Shown: positions 36,026-46,327, numbered from the stretch's first letter. The stretch: DNA of 64,000 nucleotides from Janthinobacterium sp. CG3 (GCF_000344615.1 NZ_KB467824.1:847658-911657), one strand, 5' to 3'. The notes: generated by a model from the letters alone, not told the origin. Program-made: numbers and translations.

Positions 36026-36736
36026 TTAGCACAACTGGCCCTGCGCCGGCTGCTCCGGCTCCACTGCGGGCTGCTCGCGGGCCAGTTCCGGCCCCTCGCT
36101 GGCGGCCCGGTTGACGGCCGCGCCGACCGGGAACCAGGCGAACGCGTCCGGTCCCAACGCCGCCGTGCGCAGCAGGTGCTCGGCCTGCTCGGGCGACAGC
36201 GCCGGGTCGAGCCAGCGCGCCGCGTCGGCCGGGTCTAGCGCGACCGGGCGGCGGTCGTGCACGTCGACCATGCCGCCCTCGGCGTCGGCCGTCACCAGCG
36301 CGAAACCGGCTTCGGCCTTGTGTTCGTGGAAGGGGCCGAAGTTGGCCAGCACCGCCAGGAACACCGGGCCGCCGTCGCGGCGGTGGATGTGCCACGGCTG
36401 GCGCTGCGATTTCGGCCCGGTCCACTCGTACCAGCCGTCGACGGCGACGATGCCGCGGCCGTTTTTCAGCAGCGCGCCCCAGTAGCCGTTGCGGATTTTT
36501 TCCTGCCGCGCGCACGAGGCGATGCCCAGCCCCTTGGCGCCGCCCCACGGCGAGCGATAACCCCAGTGCAGGTCGTCGACGCGGCGCCGGCCGTCGGCGA
36601 TGTGCAGCACCGGGCGGTAGCTGCCGGGCGCGACGTTGTAGCTGGGCGCGGCCGCGCTGTCGAACAGCGCGTCGGTCCAACCGAAGGCGCTCACGTGGCT
36701 GGCGGCGGTCTGGTTCTGGTCGAATCGTCCGCACAT
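36026..36736 (-). CDS. SRAP/YedK (HMCES-type) abasic-site processing protein
   Basis: Proteins of this family crosslink to abasic sites in single-stranded DNA through an N-terminal cysteine and protect the site. The 236-residue product begins MCGRFDQ, so Cys2 is available after Met removal. It has APSYNVAPGSYRPVL, GWYEWTG with the catalytic Glu, FALVTADAEGGMVDVHDRRPVAL with the His, and a C-terminal Pro/Gln-rich tail. The usual NARxE segment reads ASCARQE, a conservative variation. It stands alone on the minus strand. Confidence 0.9.
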   Translation of the reverse strand: MCGRFDQNQTAASHVSAFGWTDALFDSAAAPSYNVAPGSYRPVLHIADGRRRVDDLHWGYRSPWGGAKGLGIASCARQEKIRNGYWGALLKNGRGIVAVDGWYEWTGPKSQRQPWHIHRRDGGPVFLAVLANFGPFHEHKAEAGFALVTADAEGGMVDVHDRRPVALDPADAARWLDPALSPEQAEHLLRTAALGPDAFAWFPVGAAVNRAASEGPELAREQPAVEPEQPAQGQLC

Positions 36737-36797
36737 ATGCTCTGTCCTCTTGTGTCTAATGTCGCTTAGTGCCTATGCCGCGAACGCCGAAAACCCT

Positions 36798-36848
36798 CAG
36801 GTCGGATTGGCGGTACGCGTAATCCGACGAAAATCCTTAACTTGGCGC
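36798..36848. repeat. Family A repeat, partial, overlapping a gene end
   Basis: It reads CAGGTCGGATTGGCGG, then GTACGCGTAATCCGACG and AAAATCCTTAACTTGGCG. The right end (TTAACTTGGCG) overlaps the last codons and stop (TAA at 36837-36839, minus strand) of the peptidase-hydrolase gene. The same end at 50565-50593 supplies the stop of another gene. Confidence 0.65.
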
Positions 36849-38894
36849 CTTGGTCGCCAGGTCGATCTGGTGGCGCAGGCGCGCCCGCGCGGTGGCCGTC
36901 GGTTCGGCCAGCGCCGCCGGCGCCTCGCGCTGGCTGCTGCCGGTGATGCGCGCGATGGTCGCCTTCAGCGCCGCCACGTCGTCGTCGAAGTCGCCGTGGC
37001 GGGCGGCTTGGGCGGCGTCGGCGTGGCCGGGCGTGTGCGTGTTCGGCGAGCGCACCCAGTCGGCCGCGCCGGCGGCGAACAGCTTGGCCAGCGCGGCGTC
37101 CTGGCGGATGAATTTTTCCATGCCCAGCAGCGGTTCGCCGTCCGGGTGCGACAGCGGTTTGCGGTAAATGGTTTCAAACGCGTTCGACACCAGGTACAGC
37201 AGCGACTTGTTGTAGATCCTGGCGCAGTTGTCGTCCTGCTCGGCGCGGTCGGTCAGCGTGAACAGGGCGAATTTTTTCACGCTCTTGTCCTTGATCGCCG
37301 GCAGATAGGTCTGGTGGAACAGCTCCATGGTGCAGGCCGGCGCCCACAGCGTGCAACTGGCCACGCTCAAGCCCAGGCCGGCGCTGCGGCTCCTGGCCAG
37401 TGGCCCGCCCTTGAAGGCGCCCCTGGTGCACAGGTATTGCAGCAGCGCCGCGTGGAAGATGCCGCCGGCGCTGTGGCCGACCAGGTGGATTTCGACGTCG
37501 GCGTCGGCGCCGACCAGGCGGGCGATCTCGTCGGCGACGATGCGCGCGCCGCCGGTCGGCGAACTGGTCGCCAACAGCGCGTTTTCCTTGATTTCGCTCC
37601 ACTGGGCCTTGCCGGTGAAGACTCGCCCGACCGGTTCGAGCAGGTCGTCGAGGCGGTCGAGCATGAAGTCCTTGGCGCTGTCGAGCGCGCCGTCGGGGCG
37701 GCGCCGGCGCAGCGCGTCGCTCAGCATATTGGCCAGCGTGGTCCAGTAGTCGGTGCGCCAGATAAAAGCCAGCGGGTAGCATTCGGCGTCGAGCAGGGCC
37801 TTGCGGTATTCGGCGAGGTGTTGCAGCGCCGCGTCCTGGCCGGTCAGGCCGCCGTGGGCGTACAGCACCAGGCGTTTCTTTTTCCAGCCGGCGGTGATGC
37901 GCGGGAAATCCTGCTGCAGGATCTGGCGCACCATCGCGGCCGAGGTGGCGATCTCGCCGTGCTCGTTGAGTTGGCCGTCGTTCTTGATGGCCACCACGTG
38001 CGGCCGGATTTCGCTGTACAGGAAGGACTTGGCGCGCACCGCGCCGACCGCCGCCAGGCCGTCCCGCGGCAGGCCGCTCGGCAGCAGGACCGGCACGCCC
38101 AGCCGGGCCACCCAGACGTCGCTGCCGTTCTGCAGCCAGTCGGCGTAGGAGATGCGCCCGAAGCCCTGCCGGCCCCAGTCCGGCCCCCAGGAATTTTGGA
38201 TCCAGAAGCCGTGCTCGTCGTAGGCGACGATGGCGAAGGCGTGGCCGCCGATCATCACCGGGTCGTGCTCGATGAGGCCGTCGGCCTGGACCTGCTGCCA
38301 GCCCTTGTGCACGCTGGCGCTGGCGTACAGCACGCCCACCTCGGTGATGGCGGCGTGCATGTCGACCAGGTTTTTATGGTTCACGCGCCGGTAGGCGCCG
38401 AGCGGGCGCGCGGCGGCGTCGCGCACGATGGCGTCGCTGAGCACGCCGATTTGCTTGCCGGGGGCGCGGCTCCACAAGGGTTCGGCGCAGACGCCGTGCT
38501 TGTACCAGCCCTTGATCGCCCCACGGCAGCTCGATCCCTCATAGTCGACGCCGGCCCACTCGTCGTAGCGGCGCGCCATGTCGTAGAACATCTGCGGGCT
38601 GACCGCGCCGAGGTCGGCGCTGTCGCGCCGCGTGCACAGCAGGTAGTGCGCCACCGTCGCCAGGCCGAAGCCGGTGCAGGCGCCTTCGCTGCCTTGGTCG
38701 AGGATGGGTACCAGCGCGCGCTGGTACTGCTCCAGTTCGCGCCGCAACGGTACCTCGACCAGCGTGGCGACGTACATGATGTCGCGGAAATCGATCGAGT
38801 CGGCACGCGTGACCAGCTTGCGCGGCTTGCCGGCGGCGTGGATGCGCGGCGCGTCGGCCTCGGCGGCGGTTTTTTTCGGAGCGGCTGTTGGCAT
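36837..38894 (-). CDS. Papain-like (C1) peptidase fused to alpha/beta hydrolase
   Basis: The 685-residue protein has no signal peptide. The N-terminal half (about 60-260) is a C1-family cysteine peptidase with oxyanion Gln67 and nucleophile Cys73 (DQGSEGACTGFGLATVAHY). His218 is in IGGHAFAIVAYD and Asn234 in WIQNSWGPDWG. There is no pro-domain. The C-terminal half (about 335-620) has an alpha/beta-hydrolase fold: LVLYAHGGL oxyanion strand and the nucleophile elbow LVGHSAGG with Ser475. The ATG at 38894 has AAGGAAGCC upstream. Such a peptidase-lipase combination is unusual; a role in defence, competition or protein turnover is open. The neighbours give no clue. Confidence 0.8.
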   Translation of the reverse strand: MPTAAPKKTAAEADAPRIHAAGKPRKLVTRADSIDFRDIMYVATLVEVPLRRELEQYQRALVPILDQGSEGACTGFGLATVAHYLLCTRRDSADLGAVSPQMFYDMARRYDEWAGVDYEGSSCRGAIKGWYKHGVCAEPLWSRAPGKQIGVLSDAIVRDAAARPLGAYRRVNHKNLVDMHAAITEVGVLYASASVHKGWQQVQADGLIEHDPVMIGGHAFAIVAYDEHGFWIQNSWGPDWGRQGFGRISYADWLQNGSDVWVARLGVPVLLPSGLPRDGLAAVGAVRAKSFLYSEIRPHVVAIKNDGQLNEHGEIATSAAMVRQILQQDFPRITAGWKKKRLVLYAHGGLTGQDAALQHLAEYRKALLDAECYPLAFIWRTDYWTTLANMLSDALRRRRPDGALDSAKDFMLDRLDDLLEPVGRVFTGKAQWSEIKENALLATSSPTGGARIVADEIARLVGADADVEIHLVGHSAGGIFHAALLQYLCTRGAFKGGPLARSRSAGLGLSVASCTLWAPACTMELFHQTYLPAIKDKSVKKFALFTLTDRAEQDDNCARIYNKSLLYLVSNAFETIYRKPLSHPDGEPLLGMEKFIRQDAALAKLFAAGAADWVRSPNTHTPGHADAAQAARHGDFDDDVAALKATIARITGSSQREAPAALAEPTATARARLRHQIDLATKAPS

Positions 38895-39049
38895 TGGCTT
38901 CCTTTTAATCGGTGGAGATGCTGCAAATAGTAATTTGGAAAGGTATTCTAGCAACACTTCGCCGGGGCGCGGGCCGAGTGTTGGCTGGCCGCTACTTGAA
39001 AGCAATTTATCGCGCGTGCCACATCTTTTTTTCTTACAAAAGTCAGCTT

Positions 39050-39964
39050 CTAGAAATCGTCCAGTGATCGCGCCGCGGTTGCCGGCATTACGCCAAGTTG
39101 AATCAATTTCTCTATCAAGCGCGCGGCGTCGAACGGTGCCTTGACCTTGATGTCATTGTCGAAATAACAGTAGATGTCGCGGCTGGCGCGCTTGGGCGGC
39201 TTGGCGTCGGCGATCTTGCGCGCGTCCGCCGGCTCAGCGCCTTTGCTCCAGACGGCGATACGGGCGGCCCAGCGCTCCAAGGCCTCGTCCGTGTAGCCGC
39301 TGGCGTACAGTTCCTTGTCGCCGTGCAGGCGCAGATACATGAAGTCCGCCGTAACGTCCTCGCAGTAGGGCCACTTGCCGGCCGTGTCGGCGACCACCAG
39401 CGCCACGCGGTATTTGCGCAGCAGGGCGACGAAGGAGGCGTCTTCAAAGCTGGCGTGGCGAATTTCCATGGCGTGCCGCAGCGGGCGTTTCTGGTCGATG
39501 CTCAGCTCGCTGCGTTCGCGCATGCGCGGCTCGCAACGCCGCGCCAGTTCCAGCGCCTGTTCGCTGTCGTGCGGCAGCAGGCTGAAAAACTCTTCGACCA
39601 GCGCCGCGTCGTAGCGAAAGCTGGGCGGGAACTGCCACAGGAAGGGTCCCAGCTTGCCGCGCAGATTGAATACGCCGGAGGCGAACACGTTGGCCAGCGG
39701 GCCGTCGATGTCGCGCAGGCGCTTGACGTGCGTGATAAAACGGTTGCCCTTGTGGCTGAAGACGAAACCCGGCGGCGTCGCCGCGTACCAGGCGGCGTAG
39801 CTCTGCGGCCGCTGCAGCGCGTAGAACGAGCCGTTCAGTTCGATACTGGGCAGCGCGCGCGACGCGTATTCCAGTTCGCGCGCCTGGGCCAGCCCGGCAG
39901 GGTAGAACGCGCCGCGCCACGGCGGGTAGCGCCAGCCGGAAATGCCGATGTAGATGTTTGCCAT
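39050..39964 (-). CDS. DUF72 family protein
   Basis: The 304-residue protein is of the YecE/DUF72 TIM-barrel-like type, function unknown. It starts NIYIGISGWRYPPWRGAFYPAGL and has the conserved ELNGSFYALQRPQSYAAWY, SHKGNRFITHVKRLRD, LGPFLWQFPPSF, FMYLRLHGDKELYASGYTD and DIYCYFDNDIKVKAPFDA. The last 20 residues extend past the family core. Their DNA (39085-39108) resembles the left end of the family A repeat, so the tail may be repeat-derived. Confidence 0.88.
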   Translation of the reverse strand: MANIYIGISGWRYPPWRGAFYPAGLAQARELEYASRALPSIELNGSFYALQRPQSYAAWYAATPPGFVFSHKGNRFITHVKRLRDIDGPLANVFASGVFNLRGKLGPFLWQFPPSFRYDAALVEEFFSLLPHDSEQALELARRCEPRMRERSELSIDQKRPLRHAMEIRHASFEDASFVALLRKYRVALVVADTAGKWPYCEDVTADFMYLRLHGDKELYASGYTDEALERWAARIAVWSKGAEPADARKIADAKPPKRASRDIYCYFDNDIKVKAPFDAARLIEKLIQLGVMPATAARSLDDF

Positions 39965-40077
39965 GTCGACTCCGTTTTGAGGGCGGGGGAGCATATAGCC
40001 AAGGGCACGAGCTGGGGTGGCGCCGCTGGTTTACTGTGTGGGCCGCGTTCCACTCGTGGTGCATGCGGCGTTGCATC

Positions 40078-40092
40078 GTTTCACCGTGAAAC
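40078..40092. promoter_or_regulatory. Palindrome upstream of prp operon, candidate activator site
   Basis: GTTTCAC and GTGAAAC are separated by one base. It lies about 135-150 bp upstream of the sigma-54 promoter at 40225, the usual distance for an enhancer-binding protein. In enterobacteria PrpR is a sigma-54 activator of prp genes. That this is its site is inference. Confidence 0.55.
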
Positions 40093-40224
40093 AAAATATG
40101 GAACGTTACAGTAAAATATGATGCCTGGTGAGAATTCGGCCATATTTCCTCTTGCAATGTTAACCCTTTGATTATGCGGCCAATTTGTTCAGAAACGGCG
40201 CGCGGTACGGGCCGCGCGGCCTCC

Positions 40225-40242
40225 TTGGCACGGCGCTTGCAA
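40225..40242 (+). promoter_or_regulatory. Sigma-54 (-24/-12) promoter of prpBC-acnD-prpF
   Basis: TTGGCACGGCGCTTGCAA matches the sigma-54 consensus TGGCACG-N4-TTGC[AT], with the GG and GC elements ten bases apart. It is placed to start transcription near 40254, about 40 bp before the prpB ATG at 40293. The stretch 39965-40224 between DUF72 and prpB has no gene; it contains the palindrome at 40078 and AT-rich sequence. Confidence 0.85.
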
Positions 40243-40292
40243 TACCATACTCAATACTTATCAACGCAACCATGCAAGCAAAGGATGAATAC

Positions 40293-41180
40293 ATGAGCCA
40301 ATACTCCGCAGGCGCCGCCTTTCGCAAGGCAGTACAAGAGGAATCCCCATTGCAGGTGGTCGGCGCAATCAACGCCAACCACGCTTTGCTGGCCAAGCGC
40401 GCCGGCTTCAAGGCCATCTATTTGTCGGGCGGCGGCGTCGCCGCCGGCTCGCTCGGCCTGCCGGACCTGGGCATTTCCAGCCTGGACGACGTGCTCACCG
40501 ACGTGCGCCGCATTACCGACGTGTGCGACCTGCCGCTGCTGGTCGACGCCGACACCGGCTTCGGCTCGTCGGCCTTCAACGTCGCCCGCACCGTCAAGTC
40601 GATGATCAAGTTCGGCGCCGCCGCCATGCACATCGAAGACCAGGTCGGCGCCAAGCGCTGCGGCCATCGTCCGGGCAAGGAGATCGTCAGCAAGCAGGAA
40701 ATGGTCGACCGCATCAAGGCCGCCGTCGACGCCCGCACCGACGAGAACTTCGTCATCATGGCGCGCACCGACGCGCTGGCCGTCGAGGGCCTGGAGGCGG
40801 CGCTGGAGCGCGCCATCGCCTGCGTCGAAGCCGGCGCCGACATGATCTTCCCCGAGGCGATCACCGACCTGGCCATGTATTCGCAGTTCGCCAAAGCCGT
40901 CAAGGTGCCGGTGCTGGCCAATATCACCGAGTTCGGCGCGACCCCGCTGTTTACCACCGATGAGCTGAAGGGCGCCGACGTCGGCCTGGTGCTGTACCCG
41001 CTGTCGGCCTTCCGCGCGATGAACAAGGCGGCCGAGAACGTCTATACGGCGATCCGCCGCGACGGCACCCAGCAGAACGTGGTCGACACCATGCAGACGC
41101 GCATGGAACTGTACGAACGCATCGACTATCACACCTTCGAGCAAAAGCTCGACGCGCTGTTCGCCGCGCAGAAGAAGTAA
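40293..41180 (+). CDS. prpB: 2-methylisocitrate lyase
   Basis: Last step of the methylcitrate cycle: it cleaves 2-methylisocitrate to pyruvate and succinate. The 295-residue product belongs to the ICL/PEP-mutase superfamily. It has [10 protein letters not shown] near the N-terminus, [28 protein letters not shown], the Mg site [19 protein letters not shown] (catalytic Cys in KRCGH) and [15 protein letters not shown]. The start at 40293 has AAAGGATG upstream; an in-frame ATG at 40272 would add seven residues. It is the first gene of the operon behind a sigma-54 promoter. Confidence 0.95.
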   Translation: MSQYSAGAAFRKAVQEESPLQVVGAINANHALLAKRAGFKAIYLSGGGVAAGSLGLPDLGISSLDDVLTDVRRITDVCDLPLLVDADTGFGSSAFNVARTVKSMIKFGAAAMHIEDQVGAKRCGHRPGKEIVSKQEMVDRIKAAVDARTDENFVIMARTDALAVEGLEAALERAIACVEAGADMIFPEAITDLAMYSQFAKAVKVPVLANITEFGATPLFTTDELKGADVGLVLYPLSAFRAMNKAAENVYTAIRRDGTQQNVVDTMQTRMELYERIDYHTFEQKLDALFAAQKK

Positions 41181-41208
41181 TCAACACGATAAACATCTGG
41201 AGAGCACC

Positions 41209-42366
41209 ATGAGTGGACAACAAGCAGCAGCACCCTTCAAGCCCAAAAAATCCGTCGCGCTGTCGGGCGTGACCGCCGGTAACACCGCGCTGTGCTCGGT
41301 CGGCAAGACCGGCAACGATTTGCACTACCGCGGCTACGACATCCTGGACGTCGCCACCACCTGCGAGTTCGAGGAAGTCGCCTACCTGCTGGTGCACGGC
41401 AAGCTGCCCGGCGTCGCCGAACTGGCCGGCTACAAGGCCAAGCTGAAGTCGCTGCGCGGCTTGCCGCTGTCGGTCAAGGCGGCGCTGGAGGCGCTGCCCG
41501 CCGCCTCGCACCCGATGGACGTGATGCGCACCGGCGTGTCGGTGCTGGGCTGCGCGCTGCCGGAAAAGGACGACCACAACGCGCCGGGCGCGCGCGACAT
41601 CGCCGACCGTCTGATGGCCTCGTTCGGCTCGATGCTGCTGTACTGGTACCACTTCAGCCACAACGGCAAGCGCATCGACGTCGAGACCGACGACGAGTCG
41701 ATCGGCGGCCATTTCCTGCACCTGCTGCACGGCGTCAAACCGTCCAAATCCTGGGAAAAGGCGATGCACACCTCGCTGATCCTGTACGCCGAGCACGAGT
41801 TCAACGCCTCCACCTTTACCGGCCGCGTCATCGCCGGCACGGGTTCGGACATCCACTCGGCCATCACCGGCGCCATCGGCGCGCTGCGCGGACCGAAGCA
41901 CGGCGGCGCCAACGAGGCGGCGTTTGAAATCCAGAAGCGCTACGAGAACCCCGACGAGGCCGAAGCCGACATCCGCGAGCGCGTCGCCAACAAGGAAGTG
42001 GTGATCGGCTTCGGCCACCCGGTCTACACGATCTCCGACCCGCGCAACGTGGTTATCAAGGAAGTGGCGCGCGAGCTGTCGCGGGAAGCCGGTTCGACGA
42101 AGATGTTCGACATCGCCGAGCGTCTCGAAACCGTCATGTGGGACGTCAAGAAGATGTTCCCGAACCTGGACTGGTTCTCGGCCGTGTCCTACCACATGAT
42201 GGGCGTGCCGACGGCGATGTTCACGCCGCTGTTCGTGATCTCGCGCACCTCCGGCTGGGCCGCCCACATCGTCGAGCAGCGCATCGACAACAAGATCATC
42301 CGCCCGAGCGCCAACTACGTCGGCCCGGAAGAGCTGGCATTCGTACCGATCCAGGAGCGTCCATGA
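41209..42366 (+). CDS. prpC: 2-methylcitrate synthase
   Basis: It condenses propionyl-CoA with oxaloacetate to 2-methylcitrate. The 385-residue citrate-synthase-fold protein has [12 protein letters not shown], catalytic-His regions [36 protein letters not shown] and [14 protein letters not shown], and a final Asp region [23 protein letters not shown]. The GVPT/MFTPLF pattern and the short size favour 2-methylcitrate over citrate synthase, and the operon context settles it. It is 28 bp after prpB, and its stop overlaps acnD. Confidence 0.95.
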   Translation: MSGQQAAAPFKPKKSVALSGVTAGNTALCSVGKTGNDLHYRGYDILDVATTCEFEEVAYLLVHGKLPGVAELAGYKAKLKSLRGLPLSVKAALEALPAASHPMDVMRTGVSVLGCALPEKDDHNAPGARDIADRLMASFGSMLLYWYHFSHNGKRIDVETDDESIGGHFLHLLHGVKPSKSWEKAMHTSLILYAEHEFNASTFTGRVIAGTGSDIHSAITGAIGALRGPKHGGANEAAFEIQKRYENPDEAEADIRERVANKEVVIGFGHPVYTISDPRNVVIKEVARELSREAGSTKMFDIAERLETVMWDVKKMFPNLDWFSAVSYHMMGVPTAMFTPLFVISRTSGWAAHIVEQRIDNKIIRPSANYVGPEELAFVPIQERP

Positions 42367-44960
42367 TGAACACCCTGCACCGCAAAGCCCTGCCCGGCAC
42401 CAAGCTCGATTACTTCGACACGCGCGCCGCCGTCGACGCGATCGCGCCCGGCGCCTACGACAAGCTGCCCTACACCTCGCGCGTGCTGGCCGAAAACCTG
42501 GTGCGGCGCTGCTCGCCGGAGACGCTGAACGCGTCGCTGTCGCAGTTCATCGAACGCCGCCGCGACCTCGACTTCCCGTGGTTCCCGGCCCGCGTGGTCT
42601 GCCACGACATCCTCGGCCAGACCGCGCTGGTCGACCTGGCCGGCCTGCGCGACGCCATCGCCCTGCAGGGCGGCGACCCGGCGCTGGTCAACCCGGTGGT
42701 GCCGACCCAGCTGGTGGTGGACCACTCGCTGGCGGTGGAGTGCGGCGGCTTCGACCCGGCCGCCTTCGACAAGAACCGCGCCATCGAAGACCGGCGCAAC
42801 GAGGACCGCTTCGACTTCATCAACTGGACCAAGAAGGCGTTCAAGAACGTCGACGTGATCCCGCCGGGTAACGGCATCCTGCACCAGATCAACCTGGAGC
42901 GCATGTCGCCGGTGGTGCAGGTGCAAGACGGCGTGGCTTTCCCGGACACGCTCGTTGGCACCGACTCGCACACGCCGATGGTCGACGCGCTGGGCGTGCT
43001 GGCCATCGGCGTCGGCGGCCTGGAGGCCGAAAGCGTGATGCTGGGGCGGGCCTCCTGGATGCGCCTGCCCGACATCATCGGCGTGGAGTTGAGCGGCAAA
43101 CCGCAGCCGGGCATTACCGCCACCGACACCGTGCTGGCGCTGACCGAGTTCCTGCGCAAGCAAAAGGTGGTCTCGTCCTACCTTGAATTCTTCGGCGAGG
43201 GAGCCGCCCACCTGACCTTGGGCGACCGCGCCACCATTTCCAACATGGCGCCGGAGTTCGGTTCGACCGCGGCGATGTTCTATATCGACGAGCAGACCAT
43301 CAAGTACCTGAAGCTGACCGGCCGCGACGACGAACTGGTCAAGCTGGTCGAGCTGTACGCCCGCGAAACGGGCTTGTGGGCCGACACGCTGAAGGGCGCC
43401 GAGTACGAGCGCGTGCTGACGTTCGACCTGTCCTCGGTGGTGCGCAACATCGCCGGCCCGTCGAACCCGCACAGCCGCGTGCCGACCTCCGAACTGGCCG
43501 CGCGCGGCATCAGCGGCGTGGTCGAGAACGAGCCGGGCAAGATGCCCGACGGCGCCGTCATCATCGCCGCCATCACCAGTTGCACCAACACCAACAACCC
43601 GCGCAACATGATCGCCGCCGGCCTGATCGCCCGCAACGCCAACCGCCGCGGCCTGAGCCGCAAGCCTTGGGTGAAAAGCTCGCTGGCGCCCGGTTCGAAA
43701 ACCGTGGAATTGTATCTGCGGGAAGCGAACCTGCTGCCGGAGCTGGAGCAGCTCGGCTTCGGCGTGGTCGGCTTCGCCTGCACCTCGTGCAACGGCATGT
43801 CCGGCGCGCTCGACCCGCTGATCCAGAAGGAGGTGGTGGAGCGCGACCTGTACGCCACCGCCGTCCTGTCCGGTAACCGCAACTTCGACGGCCGCATCCA
43901 TCCCTACGCCAAGCAAGCCTTCCTGGCGTCGCCGCCGCTGGTGGTGGCCTACGCCATCGCCGGCACGATCCGCTTCGACATCGAGAAGGACGTGCTGGGC
44001 ATCGACGCCGACGGCCACGCGGTGACCTTGAAGGACATCTGGCCGAGCGACGAGGAAATCGACGCCATCGTCGCCGCCAGCGTCAAGCCGGAGCAGTTCC
44101 GCAAGGTCTACATTCCGATGTTCGCCAAGCAGGCCGACGACGGCGAGGCGGTTAGCCCGCTGTACGACTGGCGCGCGCAGACCACCTACATCCGCCGTCC
44201 GCCGTACTGGGAGGGCGCGCTGGCCGGCGCCCGTCCGCTCAAGGGTATGCGTCCGCTGGCGGTGTTGGGCGACAACATCACCACCGACCACCTGTCGCCG
44301 TCGAACGCCATCATGCTCGACAGCGCCGCCGGCGAGTATCTGGCGAAAATGGGCCTGCCGGAGGAGGACTTCAATTCCTACGCGACGCACCGCGGCGACC
44401 ACCTGACGGCCCAGCGCGCCACCTTCGCCAATCCGACGCTGAAGAACGAAATGGTGCTGGAGGGCGGCAAGGTGAAAGCCGGTTCGCTGGCGCGCATCGA
44501 GCCGGAAGGCACCGTCACGCGCATGTGGGAAGCCATTGAAACCTACATGGAGCGCAAGCAGCCGCTGATCGTCATCGCCGGCGCCGACTACGGCCAGGGT
44601 TCCTCGCGCGACTGGGCCGCCAAGGGCGTGCGCCTGGCCGGCGTGGAGGCCATCGCGGCCGAAGGCTTCGAGCGTATCCACCGCACCAACCTGGTCGGCA
44701 TGGGCGTGCTGCCGCTGGAGTTCCTGCCCGGCGTCAACCGCAACACCCTGCGCATCGACGGCAGCGAGACCTTCGACGTGGTCGGCGAACGCACGCCGCG
44801 TTCCACGCTGACGCTGGTTATCAACCGCAAGGGCGGCGAACGGGTGGACGTGCCGGTGATCTGCCGCCTCGACACCGCCGAGGAGGTGTCGATCTACGAG
44901 GCCGGCGGCGTGCTGCAACGCTTCGCCCAGGACTTCCTCGACTCCACCAAGGCGGCCTAA
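42363..44960 (+). CDS. acnD: Fe/S-dependent 2-methylisocitrate dehydratase AcnD
   Basis: It dehydrates 2-methylcitrate to 2-methylaconitate and works with PrpF; together they replace PrpD. The 865-residue aconitase-family protein has [20 protein letters not shown] and [23 protein letters not shown]. Iron-sulfur cysteines are in [11 protein letters not shown] and [11 protein letters not shown], and the C-terminal swivel has [16 protein letters not shown]. The start is ATG 42363 (ATGA overlap with prpC) or the adjacent ATG 42366. Absence of prpD and presence of prpF are consistent with the AcnD-type pathway. Confidence 0.94.
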   Translation: MMNTLHRKALPGTKLDYFDTRAAVDAIAPGAYDKLPYTSRVLAENLVRRCSPETLNASLSQFIERRRDLDFPWFPARVVCHDILGQTALVDLAGLRDAIALQGGDPALVNPVVPTQLVVDHSLAVECGGFDPAAFDKNRAIEDRRNEDRFDFINWTKKAFKNVDVIPPGNGILHQINLERMSPVVQVQDGVAFPDTLVGTDSHTPMVDALGVLAIGVGGLEAESVMLGRASWMRLPDIIGVELSGKPQPGITATDTVLALTEFLRKQKVVSSYLEFFGEGAAHLTLGDRATISNMAPEFGSTAAMFYIDEQTIKYLKLTGRDDELVKLVELYARETGLWADTLKGAEYERVLTFDLSSVVRNIAGPSNPHSRVPTSELAARGISGVVENEPGKMPDGAVIIAAITSCTNTNNPRNMIAAGLIARNANRRGLSRKPWVKSSLAPGSKTVELYLREANLLPELEQLGFGVVGFACTSCNGMSGALDPLIQKEVVERDLYATAVLSGNRNFDGRIHPYAKQAFLASPPLVVAYAIAGTIRFDIEKDVLGIDADGHAVTLKDIWPSDEEIDAIVAASVKPEQFRKVYIPMFAKQADDGEAVSPLYDWRAQTTYIRRPPYWEGALAGARPLKGMRPLAVLGDNITTDHLSPSNAIMLDSAAGEYLAKMGLPEEDFNSYATHRGDHLTAQRATFANPTLKNEMVLEGGKVKAGSLARIEPEGTVTRMWEAIETYMERKQPLIVIAGADYGQGSSRDWAAKGVRLAGVEAIAAEGFERIHRTNLVGMGVLPLEFLPGVNRNTLRIDGSETFDVVGERTPRSTLTLVINRKGGERVDVPVICRLDTAEEVSIYEAGGVLQRFAQDFLDSTKAA

Positions 44961-44961
44961 G

Positions 44962-46152
44962 ATGAGCTACCAAGCGCAAATCAAAATCCCCGCCACCTTT
45001 ATGCGTGGCGGCACCAGCAAGGGCGTCTTCTTCCGCCTGCAGGACCTGCCCGCGGCCGCGCAGGTGGCGGGCGCGGCGCGCGACGCGCTGCTGCTGCGGG
45101 TGATCGGCAGCCCCGACCCGTACGGCAAGCAGATCGACGGCATGGGCGCGGCGACGTCGAGCACCAGCAAGACGGTGATCCTGTCGAGCAGCGCCAGGGA
45201 AGGGCACGACGTCGACTACCTGTTCGGCCAGGTCGCCATCGACAAGGCCTGCGTCGACTGGAGCGGCAACTGCGGCAACTTGTCGGCCGCCGTCGGCGCC
45301 TTCGCCATCAGCGGCGGTCTGGTCGACGCCGCGCGGATTCCCCGCGACGGTATCGCGACGGTGCGGATCTGGCAGGCCAATATCGGCAAGACCATCATCG
45401 CGCACGTGCCGGTCAGCGGCGGCGAGGTGCAGGAAACCGGCGACTTTGAACTCGACGGCGTGACCTTTCCGGCCGCCGAAGTGAAGCTGGAATTCCTCGA
45501 CCCGGCGGCCGAGGAGGAGGGCGGGGGCGGCGCGATGTTCCCGACCGGTAATCTGGTCGACCACCTTGAGGTGCCGGGCGTGGGCGCGTTCATGGTCACC
45601 ATGATCAACGCCGGCATCCCGACCATTTTCGTCAACGCGGCGGCGCTCGGCTACACCGGCACCGAACTGCAGGACGCCATCAACGGCGACGCCAAGGCGC
45701 TGGCCCTGTTCGAGACGATCCGCGCCCACGGCGCCGTGCGCATGGGCCTGATCCAGCACGTCGACGACGCGGCCACGCGCCAGCACACGCCGAAGGTCGC
45801 CTTCGTCGCCGCGCCGGCCGATTACGTGTCCTCCAGCGGCAAGCGGGTCGGCGCCGGCGACGCCGACCTGCTGGTGCGCGCGCTGTCGATGGGTAAGCTG
45901 CACCACGCCATGATGGGCACGGCCGCCGTCGCCATCGGCGCCGCCGCGGCCATTCCCGGCACGCTGGTCAACCTGGCCGCCGGCGGCGGCGCGCGCAACG
46001 AAGTGCGCTTCGGCCACCCGTCCGGCACCTTGCGGGTGGGGGCGGAGGCGAGCCAGGTCGACGGCCAATGGAGCGTGACCAAGGCCATCATGAGCCGCAG
46101 CGCCCGCGTGCTGATGGAAGGCTGGGTGCGCGTGCCCGGCGATTCGTTCTAA
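44962..46152 (+). CDS. prpF: 2-methylaconitate cis-trans isomerase PrpF
   Basis: This isomerase makes the aconitate isomer used after AcnD. The 396-residue protein begins IKIPATFMRGGTSKGVFFRLQDLP, a strong family signature. It continues with DPYGKQIDGMGAATSSTSKTVIL, DWSGNCGNLSAAVGAFAI (active-site Cys region) and ARNEVRFGHPSGTLRVGA. It starts one base after acnD. It is the last gene of the block before an intergenic family B repeat. Confidence 0.95.
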   Translation: MSYQAQIKIPATFMRGGTSKGVFFRLQDLPAAAQVAGAARDALLLRVIGSPDPYGKQIDGMGAATSSTSKTVILSSSAREGHDVDYLFGQVAIDKACVDWSGNCGNLSAAVGAFAISGGLVDAARIPRDGIATVRIWQANIGKTIIAHVPVSGGEVQETGDFELDGVTFPAAEVKLEFLDPAAEEEGGGGAMFPTGNLVDHLEVPGVGAFMVTMINAGIPTIFVNAAALGYTGTELQDAINGDAKALALFETIRAHGAVRMGLIQHVDDAATRQHTPKVAFVAAPADYVSSSGKRVGAGDADLLVRALSMGKLHHAMMGTAAVAIGAAAAIPGTLVNLAAGGGARNEVRFGHPSGTLRVGAEASQVDGQWSVTKAIMSRSARVLMEGWVRVPGDSF

Positions 46153-46202
46153 GACGCTGCGGCTTCTAGCTGCCGCGAACCTCAAAAACCAAAGACATCG
46201 AG

Positions 46203-46266
46203 CTGGGGTCAGACCCCTCGCGCCAAGGCGGGAAGGTCTGCCCCCCCCCGGGGTATGCCCTTGGTT
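46203..46266. repeat. Family B repeat between prpF and prpE
   Basis: It has CTGGGGTCAGACCCC at the left, a nine-C run (46241-46249) and GGGGTATGCCCTTGGTT at the right. The left arm and the CCCTTGGTT tail match the copies at 31248 and 57137. No gene is present in 46153-46327. The repeat separates prpE from the rest of the operon. Confidence 0.65.
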
Positions 46267-46327
46267 CGAGTGGGCGTTCGCGGCCCTTGTGCAGTCCCCC
46301 CATATTCGTATGACCAACGGAGGAGAT

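Noticed and set aside
36750-38930. 726-codon plus-strand ORF opposite the peptidase-hydrolase gene
   Set aside because: The minus strand carries two sets of catalytic motifs; the plus-strand reading is low-complexity.
42315-44918. 867-codon antisense ORF across acnD
   Set aside because: Same reason: it mirrors a well-supported gene and its translation is rich in H, R, Q, G and V without domain signs.
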